A program made the translations under genes and the position numbers. Below the pieces are notes generated by a model, which saw only the letters and a program-made list of their open reading frames with translations, searched no databases and was not told where the DNA came from. A stretch of DNA of 64,000 nucleotides from Microbacterium sp. ABRD28 (GTDB lineage Bacteria > Actinomycetota > Actinomycetes > Actinomycetales > Microbacteriaceae): the NCBI RefSeq assembly GCF_003850245.1, contig NZ_CP031015.1, positions 2,170,001-2,234,000 on the forward strand, in the 5' to 3' direction. Each line of letters begins with the position of its first letter. The first letter of the stretch is position 1. Positions 11,133-21,239 of the stretch are shown piece after piece.

Positions 11133-14100
11133 GCCTCCCGGCGTGACACGGCGACCTCGAAGGCGCCGCGGTTGGCGAAGGTTCCCGCGTCGAATCGTGC
11201 CGTGTGTTCAGGCTCGGAATCCGCGGGTCTCGAGCCGCGCGGGCCGTACAGACCGTGCGCGATCGCGAGGGTCTCCGTGGCCACCCCCGCGGTCTCGAAG
11301 GCCGATTCGACGGCGACGCGGTCGTCGGCCTCATCGAAGCTCAGCCAGAGCTCGATGCGGTCGCTGACCTCGAACCCGGCCGCCTTGCGTGTGTCCTGCA
11401 CCGCGCGGATGACGTCGCGTGCCAGGCCCTCGGCCTCCAGCTCGGGCGTCGTGGCGGTGTCCAGCAGCACGAAGCCGCCGCCGGTCAGCAGCGCGATCGC
11501 GGTGCCCTCTGCCGCTCCCCCCGCCTCTAGGGCCAGGTCGTATTCGCCGGGCTCGAGAGCGATGCCGTCGACGACGACGCCGCCGTCTCGCTCCTCCCAG
11601 ACCCCGGCCTTGGCTCCGGCGATCACGTGCTGCACCTGCTTGCCCAGGCGCGGCCCGGCGGCCCGCGCGTTCACGGTGAGGCGCTTGCTGATGCCGTAGC
11701 GCTCGGCCACGGAGTCGTCGAGCTCCGCCGTGGCCACCGACTTCACATTCAGCTCGTCGCGCACGATGCCCTCGAACCGATGCAGGCCCACCGCGTCGCG
11801 CGTGACGACCGTCAGGCTCGGCAGCGGCAGACGCACCCGCAGTCCGTGCTTCTTGCGGAGGGCGTTGGCCACCGAGGAGACCTCTCGGACGGCGTCCATG
11901 GCATCCCGGATGTCGTCGGCGGCGGGGAACGCGTCGACGTCCGGCCAGTCCTCGAGGTGGACGCTCCGTCCCCCGGTGAGACCCTGCCACACCCGTTCGG
12001 AGACGAGCGGGATGAGCGGCGCCGCGACCCGGGTGAGTGTCTCGAGCACGGTGTAAAGGGTGTCGAACGCCTCGGTCGTGCGCGGGTCGTCCGCCGACAC
12101 GCCGGCCCAGAAACGGTCGCGTGAGCGCCGGATGTACCAGTTGGTGAGCACCTCGGCGAAGTCGCGCAGTTTCGCTGCGGCCGAGGTCGAATCCAGGCCC
12201 TCGAGGTCGGCGGTCACCCCGCGGATGAGGTCGCCGGTGCGCGCGAGGATGTAGCGGTCGAGCACGTCCTGCGAATCGGTGCGCCAGGTCGCCTCGTAGC
12301 CGTCCGACGCATTGGCGTAGGTGGCGAAGAAGTACCAGGCGTTCCACAGCGGCAGAAGGAACTCGCGCACCCCGGCCCGGATCCCTTCCTCGGTGACGAC
12401 GAGGTTCCCGCCGCGCAGCACCGGGCTGGCCATCAGGAACCAGCGCATCGCGTCGGACCCGTCCCGGTCGAAGACCTCGCGGACGTCGGGGTAGTTGCGC
12501 AGCGACTTCGACATCTTCTGGCCGTCGTTGCCGAGGACGATCCCGTGCGCCGAGACGGCCTTGAAGGCCGGTCGGCCGAACAGTGCGGAGGAGAGCACGT
12601 GCATGACGTAGAACCAGCCGCGGGTCTGCCCGATGTACTCCACGATGAAGTCGGCCGGCGCGTGGGCGTCGAACCACTCCTGGTTCTCGAACGGATAGTG
12701 CACCTGTGCGAACGGCATGGAGCCGGAGTCGAACCAGACGTCCAGCACGTCTTCGATTCGACGCATGGTGCTGCGCCCGGTCGGGTCATCCGGATTCGGA
12801 CGGGTCAGTTCGTCGATGTACGGCCGGTGGAGGTCGACCTCTCCCGCGGGATTTCGCGGCAGCCGGCCGAAGTCGCGCTCGAGGTCGGCGAGCGACCCGT
12901 ACACGTCGACGCGCGGGTGGTCGGGGTCGTCGCTCTTCCACACCGGGATGGGCGAACCCCAGAACCGGTTACGGCTGATCGACCAGTCGCGTGCACCCTC
13001 GAGCCATTTGCCGAACTGACCGTGCTTGACGTTGTCGGGAACCCACGTGATCTGCTCGTTGCCGTCGAGCAGCTGCTCCTTGATCGCGGTCACGCGCACG
13101 AACCAGCTCGACACGGCCTTGTAGATCAGCGGGTTCCGGCATCGCCAGCAGTGAGGATACGAGTGCTCGTAGCTGGCCTCACGGAGGAGTCGTCCCGCGT
13201 CGCGCAGGAGGCGGATGAGCGGACGGTTGGCCTCCATCCACAGCTGCCCGGCGACATCCGTCACGTGCGGCAGGAAGCGACCGCCGTCGTCGAGGGAAAG
13301 AATGGTCGGGATGCCGACGACATCGGCGACCCGCTGGTCATCCTCACCGTACGCAGGGGCCTGGTGCACGATGCCGGTGCCGTCGCTGGTCGTGACGTAG
13401 TCGTCGACGAGGATCTGCCAGGCGTTGTGCGTCCCCCAGATCTCCGCATCGGCGTAGTAATCGAAGAGCCGGTCGTAGGCCACACCCTCGAGCTCGGCTC
13501 CCGTGACGCGGGCATCGATCGCCGCGCGAGCCTCATCGGCCGTCTCGTATCCCAGGTCCTTGGCGTAGCCGGCGAGGAGATCCTCGGCGAGGAGGTAGCG
13601 GTGCGCGCTCGACTCGATCGCGTCGTCGGGCGTGCCGTCGGGAGAGGTGTGCACGTCCGCGGCGCCCCGCGGCCCCGCCGGCAGAACGACATAGCGGATG
13701 TCCGGGCCCACGGCCAGTGCCAGGTTCGTCGGCAGCGTCCACGGCGTCGTCGTCCACGCCAGGGCGCGGACGGCGGTCAGTCCGAGTGCTTCGGCCTTCG
13801 CTCCGACGAGGGGGAAGGTCACCGTGACGGAGGGGTCCTGTCGCATCTGGTAGACGTCGTCGTCCATCCGCAGCTCGTGGCTCGACAGCGGCGTCTCATC
13901 GCGCCAGCAGTACGGGAGCACCCGGTAGCCCTCGTACGCCAGTCCCTTGTCGTGGAGCGTGTGGAAAGCCCACAGCACCGACTCCATGTAGGTCGTGTCG
14001 AGGGTCTTGTACCCGCGTTCGAAGTCCACCCACCGGGCCTGCCGGGTGACGTAGTCCTGCCACTCCCGGGTGTAGGCGAGGACGGATTCCCGGGCGCGAT

Positions 14101-14491
14101 CATTGAAGACGTCGATACCCATCGCCTCGATGTCGGTCTTCTCGGTGATGCCGAGCTGCTTCATCGCCTCGAGTTCCGCCGGCAGGCCGTGGGTGTCCCA
14201 GCCGAAGACGCGGTCGACCTTCTTGCCTCGCATGGTCTGGAAACGCGGGAAGAGGTCTTTGGCGTACCCGGTCAGGAGGTGACCGTAGTGCGGCAGACCG
14301 TTGGCGAACGGCGGGCCGTCGTAGAACACCCATTCCTCGGCTCCGTCGCGGTGGGCCACGGACGCACGGAAGGTGTCGTCCTCGCTCCAGAACGCGAGCA
14401 CCTCGTTCTCGATCTCGGGGAATCGCGGGCTCGGAACGACCGCCGCGGGGCCGAAGGAGGCGCCGGAGGAAGAGGGCTTCGGATAGGTCAT
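11129..14491 (-). CDS. ileS: Isoleucyl-tRNA synthetase
   Basis: Class Ia synthetase charging tRNA-Ile. 1120 residues from [14 protein letters not shown]. The HIGH motif appears as HYGH (68-71) within [12 protein letters not shown], and KMSKS lies at about residue 657 in [14 protein letters not shown]. Length and the [16 protein letters not shown] editing domain resemble the long, eukaryote-like IleS found in many actinobacteria. The start is placed at the ATG directly after the T-box leader; upstream codons in the frame fall inside that RNA element. Followed by folC with a 4-nt overlap. Confidence 0.96.
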   Translation of the reverse strand: MTYPKPSSSGASFGPAAVVPSPRFPEIENEVLAFWSEDDTFRASVAHRDGAEEWVFYDGPPFANGLPHYGHLLTGYAKDLFPRFQTMRGKKVDRVFGWDTHGLPAELEAMKQLGITEKTDIEAMGIDVFNDRARESVLAYTREWQDYVTRQARWVDFERGYKTLDTTYMESVLWAFHTLHDKGLAYEGYRVLPYCWRDETPLSSHELRMDDDVYQMRQDPSVTVTFPLVGAKAEALGLTAVRALAWTTTPWTLPTNLALAVGPDIRYVVLPAGPRGAADVHTSPDGTPDDAIESSAHRYLLAEDLLAGYAKDLGYETADEARAAIDARVTGAELEGVAYDRLFDYYADAEIWGTHNAWQILVDDYVTTSDGTGIVHQAPAYGEDDQRVADVVGIPTILSLDDGGRFLPHVTDVAGQLWMEANRPLIRLLRDAGRLLREASYEHSYPHCWRCRNPLIYKAVSSWFVRVTAIKEQLLDGNEQITWVPDNVKHGQFGKWLEGARDWSISRNRFWGSPIPVWKSDDPDHPRVDVYGSLADLERDFGRLPRNPAGEVDLHRPYIDELTRPNPDDPTGRSTMRRIEDVLDVWFDSGSMPFAQVHYPFENQEWFDAHAPADFIVEYIGQTRGWFYVMHVLSSALFGRPAFKAVSAHGIVLGNDGQKMSKSLRNYPDVREVFDRDGSDAMRWFLMASPVLRGGNLVVTEEGIRAGVREFLLPLWNAWYFFATYANASDGYEATWRTDSQDVLDRYILARTGDLIRGVTADLEGLDSTSAAAKLRDFAEVLTNWYIRRSRDRFWAGVSADDPRTTEAFDTLYTVLETLTRVAAPLIPLVSERVWQGLTGGRSVHLEDWPDVDAFPAADDIRDAMDAVREVSSVANALRKKHGLRVRLPLPSLTVVTRDAVGLHRFEGIVRDELNVKSVATAELDDSVAERYGISKRLTVNARAAGPRLGKQVQHVIAGAKAGVWEERDGGVVVDGIALEPGEYDLALEAGGAAEGTAIALLTGGGFVLLDTATTPELEAEGLARDVIRAVQDTRKAAGFEVSDRIELWLSFDEADDRVAVESAFETAGVATETLAIAHGLYGPRGSRPADSEPEHTARFDAGTFANRGAFEVAVSRREA

Positions 14492-14678
14492 GTCGTCTCG
14501 CAGTCGTCGGTCGTGCCGGACGCCGGGACGACTCGTCGCGAGCCGCGGTACCACCCTGCTTGCGGGTCTCCCCGCCTCTCTCACAGCGGCTGTGACGGGC
14601 CTGACCCGCTCGGTTCTACTGGTCCCGTGGGGGATGTTCTTCCGAGTGCTCCCCGGTGATGGCCGGATCGGTGCGTGT
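14492..14678 (-). promoter_or_regulatory. T-box riboswitch leader of ileS
   Basis: On the minus strand AGGGTGGTACCGCG occurs at 14557-14544, a full match to the conserved T-box bulge that pairs with the uncharged tRNA acceptor end. Upstream, CCATCACCGGGGAGC contains ATC, an isoleucine specifier, at 14660-14658 in a short stem context, as in actinobacterial ultrashort-stem-I ileS T-boxes. After the T-box, AGTCGTC and GACGACT (14533-14527 and 14508-14502) can pair just before the start codon. No terminator with a U-run is seen. Translation initiation is therefore the likely control point. Uncharged tRNA-Ile would raise IleS synthesis. Confidence 0.88.
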
Positions 14679-14684
14679 GGATCG

Positions 14685-14694
14685 ATCATATCGT
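14685..14694. promoter_or_regulatory. Overlapping divergent -10 elements for ileS and the MHS transporter
   Basis: Read on the minus strand, 14690-14685 is TATGAT, placing ileS transcription near 14678. Read on the plus strand, 14689-14694 is TATCGT, placing transporter transcription near 14701. The two hexamers share two base pairs, so RNA polymerase could not occupy both at once. Neither has a strong -35. Confidence 0.45.
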
Positions 14695-14730
14695 TCCCGC
14701 TCGGTGCACGCGGCGGGGAATGCCCGGACG

Positions 14731-16134
14731 ATGCACCGGGTTTCTGGACTCGTGCCAGAATCGTCCCCCGTGCCTTCCGTCTCACCTCGGTCCTCCGTTC
14801 CCTCCGGATCCTCCCCCGCCCTCGACCGCACCCCCACCCGCCGCGTGGCGTGGGCGTCAATGGTCGGGACCTCGCTCGAGTCGTTCGACTTCTACCTCTT
14901 CGCCTATTTCTCGGCGTTCTTCGTCGGACCGCTCTTCTTCGAGCCCCTCGGCCCGGTCGGCGGCACCGCGCTGTCGTTCCTCACCATCGCGGTGGCCTTC
15001 GTCGTCCGCCCGGTCGGCGCGCTGATCTTCGGCTACCTCGGCGATCGCCTCGGGCGACGCACGACACTGCTGTGGACGGTCGGCATCATGGGTGTCGCGA
15101 CCGGGCTCATCGGGCTCCTGCCCACATACGCTCAGGCCGGATGGCTCGGAGCGGTGCTTCTGGTCACGCTCCGCATCGCGCAGGGACTGTCGCTCGGCGG
15201 CGAGTGGGGCGGGTCGATCCTCATCGCCACCGAACACTCCTCGCCGGTCAAGCGCGCCTTCTACGCCGCGATCCCGCAGCTGGGCTCACCCGTGGGCTCC
15301 ATCCTCTCGGCGACGGTGTTCATCGTGCTCACCATCGTCCTTCCCGCCGAGGAGCTCGCGGCGTGGGGCTGGCGCATCCCCTTCCTCCTCGCCCTGCCGC
15401 TGCTGCTCGTGTCGCTGTACCTGCGCTGGTCGATCACCGAGACCCCGGTCTTCGAGGGTCTCGTCGCCGAAGGCCGCCGCGACCGCACGCCGGTGCTGTC
15501 GATGCTGCGGCAGCGCCCAGGAGCTCTCGTGGTCGCCATCGGCGCCGCGCTCCTCGGCATCGGGTCCTACTCGCTGATGAACACCTACACGATCAGCTAC
15601 GGCACGTCTCAGCTGGGGTTCAGCTACCAGGACCTCCTCGTCGCAACCACCGTCGGCGGTCTGCTGCAGCTGATCACCATCCCGCTCTTCGGCATGTGGG
15701 CCGCCCGTGTCGGATCGGCGCGCGTCGTCGCCGCCGGAGCGCTCGGCACGCTGCTCATCACCTTCCCGATGTACTTCCTCCTGCAGTTCTCGACGTTCCC
15801 GATCCTCGTGGCGACGATGATCATCGGCGGCATCCTTCCGACCATGTCGTGGGCGGCCCTCGGCGGCCTCATGAACGATCTGTTCCCCGATCGGTTCCGC
15901 TACTCGGCGCTGTCGTTCGCGTACGCCCTCGCCGCGACCATCAGCGGCTTCATCCCTTCGCTCACCTTCGAGTTCGGCTTGGCGACGGGGAACGCCTGGT
16001 GGCACCCCGGTGTCATCCTCGCCGTGATGTCCGCGGTGACCCTTGTCTCGGCCGTGACCGCCCACGCGGTGATCCGTCGTCGACCCGACGCCGAGATCGA
16101 GAAGACCCCCGAGCTCGTCGCGTCCGCGTCCTAG
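14731..16134 (+). CDS. MFS transporter, metabolite:H+ symporter (MHS) type
   Basis: Twelve-helix permease for an organic acid, osmolyte or similar solute; substrate not predictable. The MHS pattern is visible: [16 protein letters not shown] in helix 1, [13 protein letters not shown] in the helix 2-3 loop, and [20 protein letters not shown] with [13 protein letters not shown] in helices 4-5. From ATG 14731 it is 467 residues. Earlier in-frame ATGs fall in the ileS promoter and T-box, so they were rejected; a GTG at about codon 9 is also possible. It is followed by a strong inverted repeat, so it is probably monocistronic. Confidence 0.85.
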   Translation: MHRVSGLVPESSPVPSVSPRSSVPSGSSPALDRTPTRRVAWASMVGTSLESFDFYLFAYFSAFFVGPLFFEPLGPVGGTALSFLTIAVAFVVRPVGALIFGYLGDRLGRRTTLLWTVGIMGVATGLIGLLPTYAQAGWLGAVLLVTLRIAQGLSLGGEWGGSILIATEHSSPVKRAFYAAIPQLGSPVGSILSATVFIVLTIVLPAEELAAWGWRIPFLLALPLLLVSLYLRWSITETPVFEGLVAEGRRDRTPVLSMLRQRPGALVVAIGAALLGIGSYSLMNTYTISYGTSQLGFSYQDLLVATTVGGLLQLITIPLFGMWAARVGSARVVAAGALGTLLITFPMYFLLQFSTFPILVATMIIGGILPTMSWAALGGLMNDLFPDRFRYSALSFAYALAATISGFIPSLTFEFGLATGNAWWHPGVILAVMSAVTLVSAVTAHAVIRRRPDAEIEKTPELVASAS

Positions 16135-16149
16135 CGTCGCCGAGAGGCC

Positions 16150-16182
16150 GTGGGTCCGCCCGATAGAATCGGGCGGACCCAC
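16150..16182 (+). terminator. Perfect 15-bp inverted repeat (terminator with embedded -10-like sequence)
   Basis: Arms GTGGGTCCGCCCGAT (16150-16164) and ATCGGGCGGACCCAC (16168-16182) are perfectly complementary around a 3-nt loop. It starts 15 nt after the transporter stop, and there is no T-tract. The centre also reads TAGAAT (16164-16169), a good -10 for valS about 60 nt ahead of its start. Confidence 0.65.
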
Positions 16183-16229
16183 ATTCAGGCACGCTCACAC
16201 AGTGCCGCACATAGCGCCGAGGAGACACC

Positions 16230-18800
16230 ATGGCCACGATCCCCGACAAGCCCGCACTCGAGGGGCTGGAGAAGACCTGGGACGAACGGTGGACCGCGGC
16301 GGGCACCTACGCCTTCGACCGGCTCCGCGCTGCCGAGGTGGGGCGCGAGGGCATCTACAGCGTCGACACCCCTCCGCCGACCGCCTCGGGGAGTCTGCAC
16401 ATCGGCCACGTCTTCAGCTACACCCACACCGATGTGAAGGTCCGCTTCGAGCGGATGCGCGGCAAGGTCGTCTTCTACCCGATGGGGTGGGACGACAACG
16501 GCCTGCCCACCGAGCGACGGGTGCAGAACTACTACGGGGTGCGGTGCGATCCGAGTCTGGCCTACGACCCCGACTTCTCGCCGCCGTACGAGGGTGGCGA
16601 CAACAAGTCCTCTCGGGCCGCCGATCAGATCCCGATCAGCCGGCGCAACTTCATCGAGCTCTGCGAGAAGCTCACCGTCGAAGATGAGAAGCACTTCGAG
16701 GCGCTGTGGCGGAACCTCGGTCTGAGCGTCGACTGGACTCAGACCTACCGCACGATCTCCGACGAGACGATGCGCACCAGTCAGCTCGCGTTCCTCCGCA
16801 ACATCGAGCGCGGTGAGGCCTACCAGGCCCTGGCCCCGACCCTGTGGGACATCGACTTCCGCTCGGCGATCGCGCAGGCCGAGCTCGAGGATCGGGAGCA
16901 GCCGGCCGCCTACCACCGGGTCGCCTTCCACCGCACCGACGGCAGCGGTGACATCCACATCGAGACCACCCGCCCCGAACTTCTCCCCGCCTGCGTCGCA
17001 CTCGTGGCACATCCCGACGACGAGCGCTACCGCGACGTCTTCGGCACGACCGTGCGGACACCCCTGTTCGATGTCGAGGTGCCGGTGCTCGCGCACCCGC
17101 TCGCCCAGCCCGACAAGGGGTCGGGTATCGCGATGATCTGCACGTTCGGCGATGTGACCGACATCATCTGGTGGCGCGAGCTCGACCTCCCCAACCGCAC
17201 GATCCTCGGTCAGGACGGCCGGGTGATCGCCGACGCACCCGATGCGATCACGTCGGACGCCGGTGTCTCGGCGTACGCCGAGCTCGCCGGGAAGACCGTC
17301 TTCAGCGCCAAGAAGCGCATCGTCGAGCTCCTTCGGGACTCCGGTGAGCTCATCGGCGAACCGCGGCCGTTCACGCATCCGGTGAAGTTCTACGAGAAGG
17401 GCGACCGCCCGCTCGAGATCGTCTCGACGCGCCAGTGGTACATCCGCAATGGCGCCCGCGACGCGGCGCTTCGAGACCGGCTGATCTCGCTCGGACGGGA
17501 GCTGAGCTGGCACCCCGACTTCATGCGCGTGCGGTACGAGAACTGGACCAACGGGCTCACGGGAGACTGGCTCGTCTCGCGTCAGCGGTTCTTCGGCGTT
17601 CCGATCCCGGTCTGGTACGGGCTGGATGCCGACGGCAACCGTGACTACGACCGGGTCATCGTTCCCGGAGTCGCCCAGCTGCCGGTAGACCCCACGATCG
17701 ACGTCCCCGAGGGATTCACCGCCGATCAGCGCGGCGTGCCCGGCGGCTTCGAGGGCGAGCAGGACATCTTCGACACCTGGGCCACCTCCTCCCTCACCCC
17801 TCAGCTTGCGGGCGGCTGGGAGCGGGATCCCGAGCTGTGGGATCTCGTCACGCCGTTCGATCTGCGCCCCCAGGGTCAGGACATCATCCGCACGTGGCTG
17901 TTCTCCACCATGCTGCGCAGCGCCTTGGAAGACGGTCGGTCGCCCTGGCGGACGGCGGCGATCTCCGGCTTCATCGTCGACCCGGACCGCAAGAAGATGT
18001 CCAAGTCCAAGGGCAACGTCGTCACTCCGGCCGACATCCTCGCCCAGCACGGATCGGACGCGGTCCGCTACTGGGCGGCGTCCAGCCGGCTGGGAACGGA
18101 TGCCGCGTTCGACCCGCAGAACCCCACACAGATCAAGATCGGCAGGCGGCTGGCGATCAAGATCCTGAACGCGGCGAAGTTCGTGCTGTCGTTCCCCGTG
18201 CCCGAGGCCGCCGAGATCACCCACCCCCTCGATGCCAGCATGCTGGCGACCCTCGACCGCGTCGTCGACGAGGCGACGGCGGCGTGGGAGGCGTACGACC
18301 ACGCGCGGGCGCTGGAGATCACCGAGTCGTTCTTCTGGACGTTCTGCGACGACTACCTGGAGTTGGTCAAGGAACGTGCGTACGACCGGTCCACCGCGGG
18401 TGGTGCGTCTGCGGCCCTGGCGCTGCGCCAGGCACTGAGCGCCCTGCTGCGACTCTTCGCGCCGGTGCTCTCCTTCGCCACGGAGGAGGCATGGTCGTGG
18501 TTCAACGACGGTTCTGTCCACCTGGCCGACTGGCCGCGATCGCAGGCGGTCGACGGCGATCCGCGTGTGCTGACGGCCGTGGGAAGCGCCCTCATCGGCA
18601 TCCGTCGCGCCAAGACCGAAGCGAAGGTCTCGCAGAAGACGCCGGTGGCCGAGCTGACGATCCAGGCGCCGTCTGAGATCTCCGAGCGCCTCCGCCTCGC
18701 CGAGGACGACCTGAAGGCAGTCGGCCGGGTCGCCCAGATCCAATACGCCGACGGCACCGAGACGGTCGTCACCGACATCCGCTTCGCCGAGGAGGCCTGA
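16230..18800 (+). CDS. valS: Valyl-tRNA synthetase
   Basis: Class Ia synthetase charging tRNA-Val. 856 residues. HIGH at 57-60 within PPTASGSLHIGHVFSYTHTD, WDDNGLPTERRVQNYYGV after it, and KMSKSKGN at about 590. It lacks the long C-terminal coiled-coil arm usual in E. coli ValS; length and motifs resemble the shorter alpha-proteobacterial/actinobacterial type. GGAG lies 8 nt before the ATG (GGAGACACCATG). Probably transcribed from the TAGAAT inside the preceding inverted repeat. Confidence 0.96.
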   Translation: MATIPDKPALEGLEKTWDERWTAAGTYAFDRLRAAEVGREGIYSVDTPPPTASGSLHIGHVFSYTHTDVKVRFERMRGKVVFYPMGWDDNGLPTERRVQNYYGVRCDPSLAYDPDFSPPYEGGDNKSSRAADQIPISRRNFIELCEKLTVEDEKHFEALWRNLGLSVDWTQTYRTISDETMRTSQLAFLRNIERGEAYQALAPTLWDIDFRSAIAQAELEDREQPAAYHRVAFHRTDGSGDIHIETTRPELLPACVALVAHPDDERYRDVFGTTVRTPLFDVEVPVLAHPLAQPDKGSGIAMICTFGDVTDIIWWRELDLPNRTILGQDGRVIADAPDAITSDAGVSAYAELAGKTVFSAKKRIVELLRDSGELIGEPRPFTHPVKFYEKGDRPLEIVSTRQWYIRNGARDAALRDRLISLGRELSWHPDFMRVRYENWTNGLTGDWLVSRQRFFGVPIPVWYGLDADGNRDYDRVIVPGVAQLPVDPTIDVPEGFTADQRGVPGGFEGEQDIFDTWATSSLTPQLAGGWERDPELWDLVTPFDLRPQGQDIIRTWLFSTMLRSALEDGRSPWRTAAISGFIVDPDRKKMSKSKGNVVTPADILAQHGSDAVRYWAASSRLGTDAAFDPQNPTQIKIGRRLAIKILNAAKFVLSFPVPEAAEITHPLDASMLATLDRVVDEATAAWEAYDHARALEITESFFWTFCDDYLELVKERAYDRSTAGGASAALALRQALSALLRLFAPVLSFATEEAWSWFNDGSVHLADWPRSQAVDGDPRVLTAVGSALIGIRRAKTEAKVSQKTPVAELTIQAPSEISERLRLAEDDLKAVGRVAQIQYADGTETVVTDIRFAEEA

Positions 18801-18801
18801 C

Positions 18802-19041
18802 ATGCAGCTGGGAACGCGATGGACGTCGGGGGACGAACCGCCGGCGTCGGTACCGCCCGCGGTCGCCGCGGCCGTTCGTGCCGTCGACGCCGCCTTCGGC
18901 TCAGCCGGTCCGCGCCCGCGATGGACGCTGACGTGGCTGGAGGGCCGGCCGATCGCCGAACTCGACAGCGGCGTGATCGTCGAGCTCGACGCGGACGGTA
19001 CCGCGGTGGTGCGTCATGACGACGAGGACGAGTTCGGCTGA
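18802..19041 (+). CDS. Small acidic conserved protein downstream of valS
   Basis: 79 residues, no membrane segment or recognised motif, strongly acidic end (RHDDEDEFG). The ATG is 2 nt after the valS stop and GGAGG lies 6 nt before it inside the valS end, so it is very likely translated with valS. It contains a Trp-rich centre ([16 protein letters not shown]). Its 3' end overlaps the end of the convergent exporter gene by 28 bp. Function unknown. Confidence 0.65.
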   Translation: MQLGTRWTSGDEPPASVPPAVAAAVRAVDAAFGSAGPRPRWTLTWLEGRPIAELDSGVIVELDADGTAVVRHDDEDEFG

Positions 19042-20336
19042 GTCGCCTGCGCGTCCGTCGACGCGCTCACCGGCAGAGGACCGGTCTGCCTGCTGGCTGC
19101 GAGGATGAGGCGGGACGCCACCGCGGTGGCCGCCAGTGTCACTCCCGCGGCGATGATGTACGGCAGGCGCAGGTCTACGCGTGCGGCAAGTCCACCGGCG
19201 AGGGTCGCGATCGGGAAGAGTCCCCACGTGAGGCTGCGGATGACGCCGAGGACGCGTCCGAAGATGTCGCCGGGCACGATCAGCTGTCGGAGGGCGCCCC
19301 AGGGAACGTTCCAGGTGGACACGGCGAAGGCCATGAGAGCGTAGAACGCCACCGCGAGAACGACCCCCGGGGCCGCCGCGACGAGCGCCAGGCTCACCGC
19401 GGCGAGCAGGTTGGCACCGAGCATCACGGCGCCGCGGCCGAACCTGTCCACCAGCAGTGGCGCGACGAGGGAACCCGCCAGGGCGCCGACTCCGACACCA
19501 GCGGTCACGAAACCGATCGCAGCCGGGGGGACGCCCTGAGTGTCGAGGAAATACAGGATGGTCGCCGCCTGTGCGAAGGAGAAGGCCGAACCCACCACGG
19601 AGGTGAAGATCACCAGGGCGCGGAGGTAGCGATGCCGCCACAGGTAGGCCAGGGCCGTGCGCGTGGAGATCGGCGAGGCGGGTCGGGTGTCCTCCGGGTC
19701 TCGGCGAGGTCGCGCGGCCGCGGCGGGCAGGAGCAGGGCGAGGACGATCGGCACCAGGTAGCCGAGGGCGCCGAGCCAGAGAGGCAGAGCCAAGGACACG
19801 GCGAAGAGCAGGCCCGCGACCGGTTGCGCCAGAAAGCTGTCGATCGTGATCTGCGCCGCCTGGATTCGGCCGTTCGCGCGATCCAGGCCGCCGCGCGCCA
19901 CGAGCGCGGGGACGACCGCGTTCGTGGCGTTGTCGAACAGGGTCTCCCCCAGTCCGAAGACCAGCACGCCCGCGAACAGCGCCCAGATGGTCAGCTCACC
20001 GGTGACCGTGAGGACGGCCAGAGCGATCGCGGCGCTCCCGCGAAGGGTGTTCGCGCCTGCCATGATGACCCGCCGGTCGAAGCGGTCCACCAGCATGCCG
20101 GCCGGGAGCCCGAACACCAGCCAGGGCAGGAACGCCAGAGCGCCCACGGCGGCGATCGCGAGCGGGTCGGTCGTCAGCGTCGTCGCGATGAGCGGCACCG
20201 CAGTGCGGCCCAGTCCATCGGCAAGGTTGCTGAAGGCCGCCGCGGTCCACAGTCGACCGAAGTCTCGGCCGAGGGGCGGGCGTCGTGGGCGGACCGTTCC
20301 GAGCTCGGGGACGACCTCGGGCCTCGTATCGGTCAC
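19014..20336 (-). CDS. MFS exporter (drug/macrolide-efflux-like)
   Basis: A 440-residue, twelve-helix MFS protein. [18 protein letters not shown] in helix 1, [17 protein letters not shown] in loop 2-3 (the DxxxRR-type MFS signature) and [17 protein letters not shown] in the second half identify it. Overall pattern resembles the MFS_3 efflux branch; exact substrate unknown. GTG start at 20336. It is last in the regulator-small ORF-exporter run, 4 nt after the small ORF, so the regulator probably controls it. The final residues NSSSSS overlap the 79-residue gene on the other strand. Confidence 0.85.
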   Translation of the reverse strand: MTDTRPEVVPELGTVRPRRPPLGRDFGRLWTAAAFSNLADGLGRTAVPLIATTLTTDPLAIAAVGALAFLPWLVFGLPAGMLVDRFDRRVIMAGANTLRGSAAIALAVLTVTGELTIWALFAGVLVFGLGETLFDNATNAVVPALVARGGLDRANGRIQAAQITIDSFLAQPVAGLLFAVSLALPLWLGALGYLVPIVLALLLPAAAARPRRDPEDTRPASPISTRTALAYLWRHRYLRALVIFTSVVGSAFSFAQAATILYFLDTQGVPPAAIGFVTAGVGVGALAGSLVAPLLVDRFGRGAVMLGANLLAAVSLALVAAAPGVVLAVAFYALMAFAVSTWNVPWGALRQLIVPGDIFGRVLGVIRSLTWGLFPIATLAGGLAARVDLRLPYIIAAGVTLAATAVASRLILAASRQTGPLPVSASTDAQATQPNSSSSS

Positions 20337-20340
20337 CGGT

Positions 20341-20550
20341 TCAGCCCGGGAAGAGGCCGATCACGCCGTGCGCGACCGCCCGATGACGGCGCTCGACGGC
20401 GTCGGCGAGCACGGCGGCGCTTCGCCGGCCGACCGGACCGGTACGACGTTCCACGCGACGCGCCACCACTCCCCGGGCGGCATCGGCGGCGACCAGGATC
20501 AGGCGCTCGACGCCGGTGGTCGCAGGTAGTGGGCTGAAGAGAGTGGTCAT
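20341..20550 (-). CDS. Small protein between regulator and exporter, unknown
   Basis: 69 residues starting [20 protein letters not shown], Arg-rich in the middle ([20 protein letters not shown]). Its ATG overlaps the regulator stop as ATGA and is preceded by GGAGG at 7-nt spacing (GGAGGTGCCTCATG). That coupling argues it is translated. No motif recognised; no convincing membrane span. Confidence 0.6.
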   Translation of the reverse strand: MTTLFSPLPATTGVERLILVAADAARGVVARRVERRTGPVGRRSAAVLADAVERRHRAVAHGVIGLFPG

Positions 20551-21182
20551 GAGGCACCTCCGATGTCGGGAAGCGGAAAGACGTCGGCGCGGATCGTGAC
20601 GGGTCGCACGTCCTCGCCTTCCTGCTGGCGGTAGCGGTCGACGGTCTCGTCGATGATCGCCATGATGCGATGGGTGAGCTCGGCGCTCTGGGCGGGAGTC
20701 AGACGCGCGGTCGCTGTCGAGATGAGACTCGCGTCCTTCCACACGTCGTCCTCCAGCCCGATGGCGTGGTCGTGGAAGTCCAGGAGAGCCTGCTGACGCA
20801 GACGGAAGAACTCGCTGGTGACGAGCTGCGTGACCGCTCGCGCAGCCGGCGTCTTCGCTGTGCCCGCGGCGCTCATGGTCACGCCCCCGACTGGACGCTC
20901 CCACCAGCGTTCGCGGCCCGTCCCCTGTCCGGGGCGCTCGCGGATGAGATCCTGCTTCGCCAGCGCGCGCAGATGATAGCTCGTCGAACCCGTCGACTCG
21001 CCCAATCGCTCCGCGAGCGAGCTGGCGGTCTGCGGACCGTACTGACTGAGGATGTCGTAGATCTTCACCCGGAGCGGGTGCGCCAGGGCGCGGAGCGCCT
21101 GCGCGTCGAGAACCCGATCGTTCGCGTGGCGGGACTCGACCCGCGCCGCCGCATCCGATTCGTGCTCGTCCGGAGTGTTCAT
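20547..21182 (-). CDS. ArsR-like winged-helix transcriptional regulator
   Basis: 211 residues from MNTPDEHESDAAARVE. Residues about 28-95 form the winged helix: LDAQALRALAHPLRVKIYDI, then QTASSLAERLGESTGSTSYH as recognition region, then LIRERPGQGTGRERWWERP as wing. The C-terminal half is helical, possibly a dimer or ligand domain; no Cys metal site is seen, so a metal sensor is unlikely. An in-frame upstream start was rejected because a leaderless promoter (TACTGT, 6 nt before ATG 21182) fits exactly. The operator at 21210-21233 overlaps its -35, suggesting autorepression. Co-transcribed with the small ORF and exporter. Confidence 0.85.
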   Translation of the reverse strand: MNTPDEHESDAAARVESRHANDRVLDAQALRALAHPLRVKIYDILSQYGPQTASSLAERLGESTGSTSYHLRALAKQDLIRERPGQGTGRERWWERPVGGVTMSAAGTAKTPAARAVTQLVTSEFFRLRQQALLDFHDHAIGLEDDVWKDASLISTATARLTPAQSAELTHRIMAIIDETVDRYRQQEGEDVRPVTIRADVFPLPDIGGAS

Positions 21183-21188
21183 GAGGCA

Positions 21189-21217
21189 ACAGTAGCTCTG
21201 CAAAGAAACGTTTGCAA
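21189..21217 (-). promoter_or_regulatory. Leaderless promoter of the ArsR-like operon
   Basis: -35 TTGCAA (21217-21212), 17-nt spacer, -10 TACTGT (21194-21189), then 6 nt to the ATG at 21182. Both hexamers fit a housekeeping sigma factor and no ribosome binding site separates -10 from start. Confidence 0.6.
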
Positions 21218-21233
21218 GATGTATTTTGCAAAC
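21210..21233. promoter_or_regulatory. Operator: perfect inverted repeat GTTTGCAA-N8-TTGCAAAC
   Basis: GTTTGCAA (21210-21217) and TTGCAAAC (21226-21233) are perfect inverted 8-mers, 8 nt apart, in an AT-rich patch of a GC-rich genome. The left half overlaps the -35 of the ArsR-like promoter, and the repeat lies 6 bp upstream of the -35 of the M3 peptidase promoter. A dimeric winged-helix protein could bind here. Confidence 0.65.
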
Positions 21234-21239
21234 ACTCGG

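Noticed and set aside
12545..14659. A 704-codon plus-strand open frame opposite ileS
   Set aside because: It mirrors ileS and runs into the T-box leader; no ribosome binding site or motif.
16185..18803. A long minus-strand open frame opposite valS
   Set aside because: Antisense shadow of valS, with Arg/Gly/Val-rich composition and no family motif.
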